Assembly (NCBI GenBank): GCA_002729115.1
Contig: PBWG01000143.1
Span: 1 to 5,895 of the forward strand
DNA length: 5,895 nucleotides
Source: Crocinitomicaceae bacterium
GTDB taxonomy: Bacteria > Bacteroidota > Bacteroidia > Flavobacteriales_D > Sanyastnellaceae
Reading direction: 5' to 3'
The notes under the pieces were generated by a model. The model made no database searches. It had not been told where the DNA came from and saw nothing but the letters and a program-made list of their open reading frames with translations. This document shows, one piece after another, positions 5,756 to 5,895 of the stretch. Position numbers and translations under genes: made by a program. The stretch's first letter is position 1; each line of letters starts with the position of its first letter.

Positions 5756-5895
5756 CACTAGTGACACACTAACATTCACACACCTGACGCAACAGTGACA
5801 CGGCGGATACTATGGTTCCACACCAACACAACTCACACACTCGACCCAAAAGCGACACGGCATAAATTACTAGCATTACGAAAAGACTAACACAA
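5756..5895 (+). repeat. 155-bp 3' tandem repeat, copy 2 (140 bp, cut by window edge)
   Basis: This is a direct copy of 5601-5740 with 136 of 140 bases identical, again starting with CACTAGTG. The window stops at the base equivalent to 5740, so further units or the element's real 3' end may follow. Confidence 0.95.

Larger units (their letters stand above)
1..5895 (+). mobile_element. Non-LTR retrotransposon, RLE type, with an upstream RNase H domain (incomplete at both edges)
   Basis: The whole window reads as one LINE-like element. Seen directly: one long frame encoding RNase H, reverse transcriptase, a CCHC knuckle and a restriction-like endonuclease, followed by a repeat-bearing 3' untranslated tail. 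No LTRs, integrase, aspartic protease or apurinic-type endonuclease are visible. From family knowledge, the C-terminal knuckle plus PD-(D/E)XK-like nuclease places it with RLE-encoding LINEs (R2, R4, NeSL, CRE, Hero, Utopia), which insert by target-primed reverse transcription, often at specific sites. I cannot assign a clade by eye. The frame is still open at the left edge and the right edge falls inside a tandem repeat, so neither terminus nor any target-site duplication can be located. The intact frame suggests a recently active copy or a consensus sequence. Confidence 0.9.
5588..5895 (+). other. 3' untranslated region, A/C-rich
   Basis: After the TGA there is a 13-nt spacer (5588-5600) and then two tandem 155-bp repeats, the second cut at the window edge. 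The composition changes sharply from the coding part: strongly A+C-rich with many CACA and ACAC words. No canonical AATAAA signal is seen; GCATAAATTAC in each repeat is the nearest A/T-rich candidate. In LINEs the RT recognises the 3' UTR RNA, so these repeats are the likely template recognition and 3' end region. No further gene is visible. Confidence 0.8.

Noticed and set aside
5601..5895. CRISPR array or LTR
   Set aside because: The repeats are 155 bp, adjacent with no spacers, lie only at the 3' side, and accompany a LINE-type polyprotein without integrase or protease.

Overview
The window is almost entirely one non-LTR retrotransposon (LINE-like element) on the + strand. It is a single intron-free reading frame of about 5.58 kb, open from the left edge of the window to a TGA at 5585-5587, followed by about 300 bp of A/C-rich 3' untranslated sequence built from two copies of a 155-bp direct repeat. 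The host must be a eukaryote: the protein belongs to a eukaryotic retroelement type, no bacterial gene organisation is present, and the coding part shows fairly balanced, moderately GC-rich codon use. I cannot fix the taxon. An alga or an oomycete-like protist would fit, but this is a guess.

Layout, numbering residues from the first whole codon at nt 2. Nt 2-40 encode poly-Ser from a TCC microsatellite. Nt 50-253 are 17 perfectly phased 12-bp units encoding a Gly-Gly-Pro-Ala-like tetrapeptide. Nt 281-313 hold a second Ser run. Nt 419-496 encode a six-Cys ZZ/PHD-like zinc module. Nt 896-1318 encode an RNase H domain with all five active-site positions (D304, E346, D371, H423, D433). Nt 1652-1825 encode a second Cys/His cluster of RING-like spacing. 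Nt 1959-2060 encode an acidic linker. Nt 2543-3700 encode the reverse transcriptase (D1092 in motif A, RGVEQGD in motif B, ADD at 1181-1183 in motif C), followed by a thumb region. Nt 4724-4843 encode a C-x9-C-x7-H-x3-C knuckle and nt 4844-5380 a restriction-like endonuclease (RLE) of the kind found in R2, R4, NeSL, CRE, Hero and Utopia elements.

Together these parts describe an element that would nick genomic DNA with its C-terminal RLE, prime reverse transcription of its own RNA from the nick (target-primed reverse transcription), and remove template RNA with its own RNase H. No apurinic-type endonuclease, LTR, integrase or protease is visible. The notable feature is architectural: the RNase H lies upstream of the reverse transcriptase, between two zinc-binding clusters, in an RLE-type element. 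Most RLE-only elements have no RNase H, and where LINEs carry one it is usually downstream of the RT. The frame is undisrupted and all catalytic residues are present apart from an atypical RLE first motif, so the copy looks young or is a consensus. The true N-terminus and 5' UTR lie outside the window, and the right edge falls inside the second 3' repeat unit.
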